From an uncultured Oscillibacter sp. (lineage in GTDB: Bacteria; Bacillota; Clostridia; Oscillospirales; Oscillospiraceae): 40,850 nucleotides of DNA. The notes under the pieces were generated by a model. The model saw only the letters and a program-made list of their open reading frames with translations. It was not told where the DNA came from and ran no database searches. Location of the stretch: positions 1-40,850 of the forward strand of contig CAJUCO010000023.1 of the NCBI GenBank assembly GCA_910585245.1, in the 5' to 3' direction. This document shows, piece after piece, positions 14,267-21,212 of this stretch; the stretch's first letter is position 1; each line of letters starts with the position of its first letter. A program made the translations under genes and the position numbers.

Positions 14267-14275
14267 TCCCAAAGA

Positions 14276-14297
14276 CGCGGCGGAAGGAACAGCCGCG
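14276..14297 (+). promoter_or_regulatory. GGA-loop hairpin in the csrA leader (possible CsrA autoregulatory site)
   Basis: CGCGGC/GCCGCG stem with the ten-base loop GGAAGGAACA, holding two GGA motifs. A further GGATG (14299) and the GGA within the AAGGAGG ribosome binding site (14308-14314) follow. CsrA family proteins bind GGA presented in hairpin loops near start codons; autoregulation is inferred. Confidence 0.45.
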
Positions 14298-14320
14298 CGG
14301 ATGATTAAGGAGGCCCTTCC

Positions 14321-14662
14321 ATGCTTCGTATTTCCATGAAACCCGGCGAGTATTTCACCGTCGGCGGCAGCACCGTGGTCCAGTTCGACCGCCTTCGCGG
14401 CGACCGCGCGCACCTGATTATCAACGCCCCCCGTGAGGTCCCCATTCTCCGGGGCGCGGTGTTGGAGCGGGAGGGCGGAAAGCGCCCCGATTGCGTGGTG
14501 GACACGCCGGAGCGATTCATCCGGCAACTCCCCTGGGACCACGACAAGAAAGCGGCCCTTCAGGAGTTGAAAGAAGCCCTGGAGCAGATGGGCGAGAGCC
14601 CGGAAGTTCACACGCTGAGGGAGAAGCTGGACCGCATTTTCCCCGCCTGGAAGGACGATTAA
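14321..14662 (+). CDS. csrA: CsrA-family RNA-binding translational regulator with a long C-terminal extension
   Basis: Post-transcriptional regulator that binds GGA-containing RNA; in Bacillus it represses translation of hag. Residues 1-55 match CsrA (MLRISMKPGEYFTVGG, INAPREVPILRGAVLERE): the KPGE turn, the INAP strand and the RNA-contacting Arg in VPILRG are present. Most CsrA proteins are 60-75 residues; this one has 113, with a 55-60 residue tail (PERFIRQLPWDHDKKAALQE ... EKLDRIFPAW) predicted helical. No fliW, the usual antagonist gene, is in the window. Start: AAGGAGG, six-base spacing. It is followed by the flagellin gene. Confidence 0.88.
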   Translation: MLRISMKPGEYFTVGGSTVVQFDRLRGDRAHLIINAPREVPILRGAVLEREGGKRPDCVVDTPERFIRQLPWDHDKKAALQELKEALEQMGESPEVHTLREKLDRIFPAWKDD

Positions 14663-14668
14663 CCCCGG

Positions 14669-14695
14669 TTTCACCCGGTCCTAGGCCGGTTGAAA
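14669..14695 (+). terminator. Hairpin just after csrA
   Basis: TTTCACCCGG and CCGGTTGAAA pair with one mismatch around a TCCTAGG loop. There is no T-run after it, so it may be an RNA structure in the csrA-hag spacer or a weak terminator. Confidence 0.4.
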
Positions 14696-14713
14696 TGTGT
14701 TCCGCGCCAGAAG

Positions 14714-14739
14714 TTCGAGACTGTGGCCACTGTTTCGAA
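14714..14739. promoter_or_regulatory. 26-bp dyad upstream of the flagellin gene, operator-like
   Basis: Half-site TTCGAGACTGTGG is followed without spacer by its near-complement CCACTGTTTCGAA: 11 of 13 positions pair. It ends about 79 bases before the flagellin start. It could be a repressor operator or a hairpin in the leader. I found no convincing sigma-D promoter (TAAA/CCGATAT) to fix the transcription start. Confidence 0.5.
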
Positions 14740-14760
14740 GGGAAGGCGCTCCACAGACCT

Positions 14761-14809
14761 GTGCTTTGGTAAAAGGATGTTCCGAAGCACATTAATAGAC
14801 TGAAAGGAG
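14761..14809 (+). promoter_or_regulatory. CsrA-binding hairpin and GGA-containing ribosome binding site in the flagellin leader
   Basis: Stem GTGCTTTGG/CCGAAGCAC (14761-14769, 14782-14790; one G-T pair) displays a 12-base loop. GUAAAAGGAUGU (14769-14780) matches the CsrA consensus RUACARGGAUGU at 11 of 12 positions. Twenty bases later the Shine-Dalgarno AAAGGAG (14803-14809) supplies a second GGA. This is the two-site arrangement known for CsrA repression of hag in Bacillus subtilis. Confidence 0.7.
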
Positions 14810-14817
14810 TCACTCTT

Positions 14818-16893
14818 ATGCGTATCCAGCACAATATTATGGCTATGAATGCCTACCGTAACTACAACACCAACACCTCCGCCCTGGCGAAGAACCTGGA
14901 AAAGCTGTCCTCCGGCTACAAGATCAACCGGGCGGGCGACGACGCCGCGGGTCTGGCCATTTCTGAGAAGATGCGGGCCCAGATCACCGGATTGAACGCC
15001 GCTCAGAAAAACGTCAAGGACGGCATCTCCCTGGTGAAGACCGCCGAAGGCGCCATGCAGGAAGTCCAGGATATGCTCAACCGTATGGAGTACCTGGCCA
15101 CCCAGTCCGCCAACGGAACCTATGACAACGAAGTCGACCGGGCCAACCTCCAGAAAGAGGTCGACGCTCTGAAATCCGAAATCAACCGTATCGCCGACTC
15201 CGCCAACTTCAACGGCATCAAGCTGCTGGACGGCTCTCTGGCGGGCGCGGCTTCCACCGTGGGCGGCGCCAACGGCAATGTCCTGGACATGGTGGCGGTA
15301 AACAACGCGGAAAGCGCCTCAAACGCTTCCAAAGACGGCAAAAAGCCCTCTGAGGCCATTGGAGCAGAGTTTACCATCACCCTCAAAACCGGCGGCAGCC
15401 TGAGCGGCCTGGGCGCTGTTGCAATTTCCTCCTTTGCCGGCGGCGGCACGGTTTCAGAGCTCTTCACCGCCTATGACCTGCAGGGCAACGAGATTGATTT
15501 GACGGATGACACCGTGCTGACAAGCGGCGAAGCCGTAACGATCACGCTGGTTGCCAACCAGAAGGGTCAGCTTGACTCTACCGTCTTTTCGGATCTGCAG
15601 ACTCAAATTGAGACGGCTGCCGGCGTCGATAATACCGCGACGGTAGCGATCAACGGCAAAGAAATTGCCAATGCCTCCGGCGGCGGAACCCGCGCCATTT
15701 ACACGGTAAACTTCTCCGATCTGTCCAGAATTCAGGACGGCGATAAATTCCAGATTGGCGATAAAACCTTCCAGTTCACCATGGACCCCACGACGAATTC
15801 CGATGGAAACTTTATCGACATCTCCGATCTGGACCTTCTGGGCGGCAAGAACGACGCTTGGAAAACGCTGAAAGACCGTATCATGACGGCTGTCACGGGG
15901 TCGGACGGCCTTGATATTGCGAGTAACAACGCGGCTAATGAAACAGGCTGGCTGGTCAGCACGGAAAACAAGGGAACGAACAACCAAAACGACTTTGTCC
16001 TGACGGCTGTTACCATTCCCAAGGGCTATGCCGCCAACGCCTTCAAAGATCCCCAGCACTTTGAAAACGACGGCGCTTTCAGCGTAGACTTCAAACCCGG
16101 CGTCGTGGACGCGAATCCCGGCCAAGGCGCTCACGCCAAGGCGGTCTATACCCTGGGCTCCCTTGCCGCGGGAGATAAAATCACCATTGGTGACAAAACC
16201 ATTGAGCTGATTGCTAACCACGACCCCAATTTGACCCAGGATGAACTTGACAAGGAAAAGGCCTCCGGCAAGCTGACCGTCGCCGAATTCAAAGATGCCG
16301 CTACGCTGAACCAGACCCTCCAGAGCATGGGCTATAAAGACGGCCGGGTCAGCTTCATCGGCAGCAACAAAATCGCGGTGGAAAAATCCCTGGCTGACAA
16401 CACCACCGCCGAGGCGTGGTCCAAGGGCCTGGGCAAGGTTTCCGTGACCAAGGCCGAGGATTCCGCCGCCGCCGACGAAGTTCTCAGCGACGGCAAGGGC
16501 CTGACCCTGCAAATCGGCGACACCGCCGACACCTTCAACCAGCTGAAAGTTGCCATCGGCGATATGCACACCAAAGCTTTGGGAATCGACGGACTGGACA
16601 TCAGCAATATTGAAGGAGCCCAAGCGGCTATTCAGACCATCAAAGACGCCATCAACAACGTCTCCTCCGTCCGTGGTGACCTGGGCGCCATCCAGAACCG
16701 TCTGGAGCACACCCAGAACAACCTGAGCGTCATGGCGGAAAATATCCAGGACGCCGAATCCACCATTCGGGATACCGACGTGGCCGAGGAAATGATGAAG
16801 TACACCAAGAACAACATCCTGATCCAGTCCGCCCAGGCGATGCTGGCCCAGGCCAATGCGGTTCCCCAGGGTGTGCTCCAGCTGCTGGGCTAA
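14818..16893 (+). CDS. hag: Flagellin, large form with a hypervariable central domain
   Basis: Filament subunit of the flagellum. Residues 1-145 are the conserved D0/D1 N-terminus (MRIQHNIMAMNAYRNY, then GYKINRAGDDAAGLAISEKM). The C-terminal D1/D0 (about residues 595-691) has RLEHTQNNLSVMAENIQDAE, DTDVAEEMMKYTKNNIL and ends VPQGVLQLLG. Between is an insertion of about 450 residues, making it 691 residues against about 270-400 for simple flagellins. The insert holds two related units (DGDKFQIGDKTFQF and AGDKITIGDKTIEL) and many Ser/Thr positions suited to O-glycosylation. Strong ribosome binding site; leader with candidate CsrA sites; own terminator. The following genes probably modify it. Confidence 0.95.
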   Translation: MRIQHNIMAMNAYRNYNTNTSALAKNLEKLSSGYKINRAGDDAAGLAISEKMRAQITGLNAAQKNVKDGISLVKTAEGAMQEVQDMLNRMEYLATQSANGTYDNEVDRANLQKEVDALKSEINRIADSANFNGIKLLDGSLAGAASTVGGANGNVLDMVAVNNAESASNASKDGKKPSEAIGAEFTITLKTGGSLSGLGAVAISSFAGGGTVSELFTAYDLQGNEIDLTDDTVLTSGEAVTITLVANQKGQLDSTVFSDLQTQIETAAGVDNTATVAINGKEIANASGGGTRAIYTVNFSDLSRIQDGDKFQIGDKTFQFTMDPTTNSDGNFIDISDLDLLGGKNDAWKTLKDRIMTAVTGSDGLDIASNNAANETGWLVSTENKGTNNQNDFVLTAVTIPKGYAANAFKDPQHFENDGAFSVDFKPGVVDANPGQGAHAKAVYTLGSLAAGDKITIGDKTIELIANHDPNLTQDELDKEKASGKLTVAEFKDAATLNQTLQSMGYKDGRVSFIGSNKIAVEKSLADNTTAEAWSKGLGKVSVTKAEDSAAADEVLSDGKGLTLQIGDTADTFNQLKVAIGDMHTKALGIDGLDISNIEGAQAAIQTIKDAINNVSSVRGDLGAIQNRLEHTQNNLSVMAENIQDAESTIRDTDVAEEMMKYTKNNILIQSAQAMLAQANAVPQGVLQLLG

Positions 16894-16933
16894 TCCCTGA
16901 GGGCAAGCTGTTCCGCAAAAAAGCCACAGCAAA

Positions 16934-16964
16934 GGGGGCCGGGTGCTTTGCCCGGCCCCCTTTT
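16934..16964 (+). terminator. Flagellin terminator
   Basis: Perfect 10-bp stem GGGGGCCGGG/CCCGGCCCCC, seven-base loop, then TTTT. The next gene begins 20 bases later, so it may rely on read-through or an unseen promoter. Confidence 0.9.
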
Positions 16965-16983
16965 CCAAAGAAAGGACGACGAC

Positions 16984-19002
16984 ATGGACGCGATGGAGCT
17001 GGCCCGGCGTCTGGCCGGGCTTGGACAGGCCCGGGAGGCCCAAGACGCTTACGCCCTGGCCATTCAGCAGGGCGCAGACCCCGCCGGGCAACTGGAGGCG
17101 GCGGTTTATATCCTCCAATCCGGCGGCGATTACCGGATTTCCTACACCTGTTTCCAAGGCCTCTATAACCAGGGGCACTTCCGGAAGGAAGCCTTCGATT
17201 TCATGACCCAGGCGTTTTACGAGCCCAACGTGAAGGCGCTGAAAAAACGCTATGAGAAAAACTGCAAGCTGCTGGAAAAATACCCCTATCTCTTTCGAAA
17301 AGACTTTCCCCCTTTCCAGGACTTGCCCATCCGCTTTTATCCTTACGACGGCAGCGGCTTCGTGCCCTACTTTGTGGAGGAAGAGCGGTTCGGGGACTAT
17401 CTGAACTTCAAAAATCCCGTCGTCGGCCGGAACTTTTTCAAGGACCTTGAAAAGCCCGTTCTGGCGGAGGACGTTTTCTCCCAATACGAATTGGAATATT
17501 TGCGCGACAACGTCCGGGACAGCCGGCGTGTCGGGCGTGAAAACCATGTTTATCTGCACTACAGCGACTGGAAGACCTTTTGCGCCTATCTGCAATGCCT
17601 GAATCTCCGTCCCCTGCTGGAGGAGAAGAAGCTGGTGTTCCTCATGGGAGACCAGCTGGGGATGTACCCCATTGACTTCAAAGAGCGCTTCGGCATTGAT
17701 TACAGTCAGTACAAGCCTCAGCCCCTGGCCATCCGGGAGGTCAGCCGCCTGATCTGGCACACCCAGCTCTCCGCCCACAACGGCGGCGACTTTTTCAACG
17801 AGATTTTTGACGCCCACCCCCACCTGCTGGCCCTTCCCTCCGTCCTCTTCACAGAAATTCAGGAAACCGTCCTCTCCCTCCGGCAGCTTTTAAAAGAGGC
17901 CAAGAGCGAGGAGGAGCTCCTGGGCCGCTGGAGCCAGGGGGGCAAGACCCGTATACAAGAGCTTTACCGCATGGGAAATCCTACGGATAAAGACATCCTG
18001 GTGGGAATTTACCTGTCTAATAAAATCGCCGTCTCCGGCCTGGACCCCCGTTCCCGCATCGCTCCGGCGGTATTTTTTCAGCCTCACTTCCTGGACATCG
18101 CCTACAAGCTGGAGGAGAGCGAATCAGGCCGGGTCTCCATCGGCGCGGAGGCCGCCAAAGAGCTTCGCCGCTGCCGCTTTTTAGAAGAGTTTCCCTATAT
18201 CAAAACCTTCACCCCCATGCGCCGGATGACGAGCAGCTATGGGGCCACGGTTCACTATATGTATGAAATGTCCAAGCTCATGGAAACGGCGGAGGCGGAG
18301 GACCCCAAGCGGAAGAAGACCGTGGTGGGCGACGAGATTTCCGACCGGATTTTGAACCGCAGCTTCATGGCGGACCCGGGAGAGCGGCTGTTCAAGGACA
18401 GCGTTCTGGTGCGTTTCGAGGACGCCAAGCTCAATCCAAAGGCCACTTTCACCGCCCTGGCGGCGTTTTTGGACCTGCCCTACGCCCCCAGCATGGAGGC
18501 CTGCACCCAGGGCGGACAGCCCCTGAATTACGGCGGCTACATCGCCGGAGGCTTTGACCTGGCCCCGGTGTACAAAACCTACGACGGCTTTGCCAACGAC
18601 GCGGAGCGGTATTATATCGAGTATTTTATGCGGGACGTCTACGCCCGTTACGGCTACGATTTCCACTACTATGACGGCGCGCCGGTGGACCGGGCCCGGG
18701 CTAAGGAGCTGATCGCCGGATTTACCACCCTCAACGGTTATATCCGCGAGACCTGGAAAAAGGTGGCGGACTCCGTGGCGGCCATTAAAAAGGACGGCGT
18801 AGACGTCCCGCCCCAGGACATGGAGCAGGCCCGCCAGGAATTGACGGACCATCACCTCCGGGAGATCGACGCCCAGCGGCTTAAAATCGCAAACATCTTG
18901 CTTCGCCAACCTCTTCTGGTGAACCAGGAGAACCGCCCCCTGGAGATGATGCCCAAACTGGAGCCGGACCCGGCGCTGCTGGAGCGGCCGCTGTATCATT
19001 GA
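16984..19002 (+). CDS. Large sulfotransferase-like protein with N-terminal TPR-like helices
   Basis: A 672-residue protein directly after flagellin. The first ~65 residues are TPR-like helices (MELARRLAGLGQAREAQDAY). The middle is unrecognised. The C-terminal half contains sulfotransferase features: a search/host helix (FFNEIFDAHPHLLALPSVLF) and, at about residues 478-500, LVRFEDAKLNPKATFTALAA then FLDLPY, like the 3'-phosphate-binding/FEDL region of PAPS-dependent enzymes. A clear N-terminal PAPS P-loop (KSGTT type) is not obvious, so catalysis is unproven. Support comes from the next gene, APS kinase, which makes PAPS. Likely substrate: the flagellar glycan. The ATG at 16984 follows AAAGGACG; earlier codons fall in the terminator. 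Confidence 0.65.
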   Translation: MDAMELARRLAGLGQAREAQDAYALAIQQGADPAGQLEAAVYILQSGGDYRISYTCFQGLYNQGHFRKEAFDFMTQAFYEPNVKALKKRYEKNCKLLEKYPYLFRKDFPPFQDLPIRFYPYDGSGFVPYFVEEERFGDYLNFKNPVVGRNFFKDLEKPVLAEDVFSQYELEYLRDNVRDSRRVGRENHVYLHYSDWKTFCAYLQCLNLRPLLEEKKLVFLMGDQLGMYPIDFKERFGIDYSQYKPQPLAIREVSRLIWHTQLSAHNGGDFFNEIFDAHPHLLALPSVLFTEIQETVLSLRQLLKEAKSEEELLGRWSQGGKTRIQELYRMGNPTDKDILVGIYLSNKIAVSGLDPRSRIAPAVFFQPHFLDIAYKLEESESGRVSIGAEAAKELRRCRFLEEFPYIKTFTPMRRMTSSYGATVHYMYEMSKLMETAEAEDPKRKKTVVGDEISDRILNRSFMADPGERLFKDSVLVRFEDAKLNPKATFTALAAFLDLPYAPSMEACTQGGQPLNYGGYIAGGFDLAPVYKTYDGFANDAERYYIEYFMRDVYARYGYDFHYYDGAPVDRARAKELIAGFTTLNGYIRETWKKVADSVAAIKKDGVDVPPQDMEQARQELTDHHLREIDAQRLKIANILLRQPLLVNQENRPLEMMPKLEPDPALLERPLYH

Positions 19003-19003
19003 G

Positions 19004-19636
19004 ATGAAGCGGTTGAAGGGGAAGACCGCCGCGCCGGAGCGGGCGGAGGTTCCGGAGATTTTGGGAAATACCGGAGGACACGTAAGCGTGGAGAGAACAG
19101 GAACGGTCTACTTTTTCACCGGCCTGGCCGGGGCGGGAAAGACCACCATCGGCGGGCTGTTTTATGCGCGATTGAAAAAGCGGAACCCGGAGGCGGTTTT
19201 GCTGGACGGGGACCAGATGCGCGGCGCGGTGGGGGACTTCTGTGTGACGACAGGAGCCGTTTTGAAGGAGGAACGCTACACGACGGAGGCCCGGAAGGCG
19301 GGCGCCTGGCCCCTCTTCGACTTTTGCCGGAAGCTGGCGAACCAGGGAAGAGACGTGGTGGTGTGCAGCATCTCCATGTACTCGGACGTGCGGCGGTGGA
19401 ACCGGGAGAATATCGAAAACTACCGGGAGATCTATGTGAAGGTCTCCTGGGAGACTCTCTACCGCCGGGACCAGAAGAAGCTGTACTCCTCCGGCGCAAA
19501 AAACGTGGTGGGGGTGGACCTGCCCTACGACGAGCCGGAGCACTCCAGCGTCGTGATTCAAAACGACGGCGGCGAGACCCCGGAGGAGATTGTGGACCAC
19601 CTTTGGACAGAGTTTGGACTGGATGAGAGAACGTAA
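19004..19636 (+). CDS. cysC: Adenylylsulfate (APS) kinase
   Basis: Phosphorylates APS to PAPS, the donor for sulfotransferases. P-loop GLAGAGKTT, the DGDQMR motif that contacts APS, and the late NVVGVDLPYDEPEHSSVVI segment are in family order, and the length (about 180-210 residues) fits. Two starts are possible: ATG at 19004, one base after the upstream stop, or GTG at 19088 behind GGAGG, which would remove a 28-residue extension rich in Arg/Glu. Lack of ATP sulfurylase in the window means APS comes from elsewhere. Tight linkage to the sulfotransferase-like gene supports joint function. Confidence 0.9.
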   Translation: MKRLKGKTAAPERAEVPEILGNTGGHVSVERTGTVYFFTGLAGAGKTTIGGLFYARLKKRNPEAVLLDGDQMRGAVGDFCVTTGAVLKEERYTTEARKAGAWPLFDFCRKLANQGRDVVVCSISMYSDVRRWNRENIENYREIYVKVSWETLYRRDQKKLYSSGAKNVVGVDLPYDEPEHSSVVIQNDGGETPEEIVDHLWTEFGLDERT

Positions 19637-19654
19637 GCGGGAGGACCACAGAAA

Positions 19655-20470
19655 ATGAGCGTGCCTGCGGATTTGCATATACACAGCACCGCCTCGGACG
19701 GGCAGTATACGCCCTCTGAAATCGTAGCGCTGGCCAAGGCTAAGGGCTTGGAGGCCATAGCCCTTACCGACCACGATACGCTGGGCGGACTGGAGGAAGC
19801 CATGGCAGCCGGAAGGGCCCAAGGACTCCGGGTGATTCCGGGCATTGAGTTGAGTGCGGACGACTGTTTGAATCTTCACATTTTGGGTTACGCCTTTTCG
19901 CCGGAGGCCCCCGCCCTGGTGGAAATGACCGGGAGCATGAAAAAAGGCCGGAATGAGCGAAAGTACCGCATCGCGGAATTTCTCAAAACCCGGGGTATGG
20001 ACGTTCCCCTCTCCGAGGTGGAGGCCGCCGCCGGGGGAGGCGTTATCGGGCGGCCCCATTTTGCCCAGGTGATGTTGCGCCACGGGATGGTGTCCACCCG
20101 CCGGGAGGCCTTCGACCTGTATTTGGATACGCCGGAATTTCAGGAGATGGAAAAGGGCGCCAAGCCCAGCGCCCGGAAATGTGTGGAGGCCGTTAAAGCG
20201 GCGGGCGGAAAGGTCTCCCTGGCCCATCCCTATCAAATTGTACTGGGGAAGGGAAACCTGGAGGAGCTTGTCAAACGGCTCAAAGGCGATGGCCTGGACG
20301 CCATGGAATGCCACTACCCCCGGCACACGCCACAGCAGACGTCAGCCTATTTGGCCCTGGCGAAAAAGTACGGCCTCCATGTCACCGGCGGCAGCGATTT
20401 TCACGGAGAACAGCAAAAGCCGGACCATCTTCTGACGGCCTGGGAGTTGGAGCTGGATTGGCTGCTTTAG
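19655..20470 (+). CDS. PHP-domain phosphoesterase, candidate PAP (3',5'-bisphosphate) phosphatase
   Basis: A 271-residue PHP protein of the YciV/TrpH type. Metal ligands: DLHIHS (His8, His10), LTDHDT, GIELSA, NLHILG, an AHPYQ motif and the final GSDFHG. The inserted lid region (GRPHFAQVMLRHGMV, then EAFDLYL) is typical of the branch characterised as 3',5'-nucleoside bisphosphate phosphatase. PAP is the by-product of PAPS-dependent sulfation and inhibits sulfotransferases, so its place directly after sulfotransferase and APS kinase genes suggests PAP removal. RNA 5'-end trimming, another activity of this family, is the alternative. Start: GGGAGG before ATG. Confidence 0.85.
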   Translation: MSVPADLHIHSTASDGQYTPSEIVALAKAKGLEAIALTDHDTLGGLEEAMAAGRAQGLRVIPGIELSADDCLNLHILGYAFSPEAPALVEMTGSMKKGRNERKYRIAEFLKTRGMDVPLSEVEAAAGGGVIGRPHFAQVMLRHGMVSTRREAFDLYLDTPEFQEMEKGAKPSARKCVEAVKAAGGKVSLAHPYQIVLGKGNLEELVKRLKGDGLDAMECHYPRHTPQQTSAYLALAKKYGLHVTGGSDFHGEQQKPDHLLTAWELELDWLL

Positions 20471-20507
20471 CGGGAGTCCGGGCATTTGTACATCTGGGAG
20501 GGGTTCT

Positions 20508-21212
20508 ATGAATGTGGCACTGGTGTTATCCGGCGGAAACGGGACAAGAGTCGGGGTGGAGCCCCCAAAGCAGTACCGTATCATTGCCGGAAAGCCCGTC
20601 ATCGTACATACGCTGGAGCAGTTTCAGACTTGCGGCGGAATTGATTTTGTGATTGCCGTGGCGTCCCCGGAGTGGAAGCCGCGCATTTTGGAATGGAGAA
20701 ACGTTTACCACCTGACAAAGCTCCGGGAGGTGGCCCCTGCCGGGCCGGACCGCCAACAATCCATTTTAAACGGCCTTCTGGCGGCCCGTCCGTTTATGGG
20801 GGAGAATCCCGGCGGCGTGGTTGTGCAGGAGGCAGTCCGTCCCCTCACGTCGCAAACGCTGCTCTTAAACCTGATTCAGGGGCTTGACGAAGCCCCTTGC
20901 GTTATGCCCGCGCTTCCGGTGACCGACACCATTTATAAAAGCGGCGACGGCAAATGGGTGGACGGTCTTTTAAACCGCGCGCTTCTCTACGCGGGGCAGG
21001 CTCCGGAGGCGTTCCACTATCAAATGTACCTGAAGCTCTGTCTGGAAACTCCGGAAGAGGAGCTCAGCGCCATGAGCGGAAGCAGCCAGCTGCCCCACAG
21101 CCGTGGGTGGAAGGTGAAGCTGATTCCGGGGGAGCTGGACAATTTTAAGATCACCTATCCGTCGGATCTGGAGATATGCGAAAAGAAGTTATCAAAGGGC
21201 GGAGCGACATGA
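20508..21212 (+). CDS. IspD/TarI-family cytidylyltransferase
   Basis: A 234-residue nucleotidyltransferase that would activate a phosphorylated substrate with CTP. The nucleotide-binding start is LVLSGGNGTRVG then PPKQY, and the end NFKITYPSDLEI matches the IspD lysine-containing NxKIT motif. The central VVVQEAVRPLT takes the place of the VHDAARP motif of IspD with changes, so the substrate is probably not methylerythritol phosphate; a CDP-alditol or similar donor for the glycan is more likely in this context. Start after GGGAGGGG. Its TGA overlaps the next ATG. Confidence 0.82.
   Translation: MNVALVLSGGNGTRVGVEPPKQYRIIAGKPVIVHTLEQFQTCGGIDFVIAVASPEWKPRILEWRNVYHLTKLREVAPAGPDRQQSILNGLLAARPFMGENPGGVVVQEAVRPLTSQTLLLNLIQGLDEAPCVMPALPVTDTIYKSGDGKWVDGLLNRALLYAGQAPEAFHYQMYLKLCLETPEEELSAMSGSSQLPHSRGWKVKLIPGELDNFKITYPSDLEICEKKLSKGGAT

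Noticed and set aside
14690..14820. Sigma-D (flagellar) promoter for hag
   Set aside because: TAAA at 14770 has no CCGATAT-like partner at the right distance, and lies in the CsrA hairpin loop.
14831..14850. Match of the proposed guide (after 14250) to the start of hag
   Set aside because: Only AATATTAT is shared; the two seed-side bases and the following bases differ. Too short to claim hag of this locus as the target.
15454..17823. 789-codon open frame on the minus strand across flagellin and the next gene
   Set aside because: It runs antisense through two well-supported genes and the flagellin terminator, with Val/Gly/Leu-rich shadow composition; it arises from codon bias.
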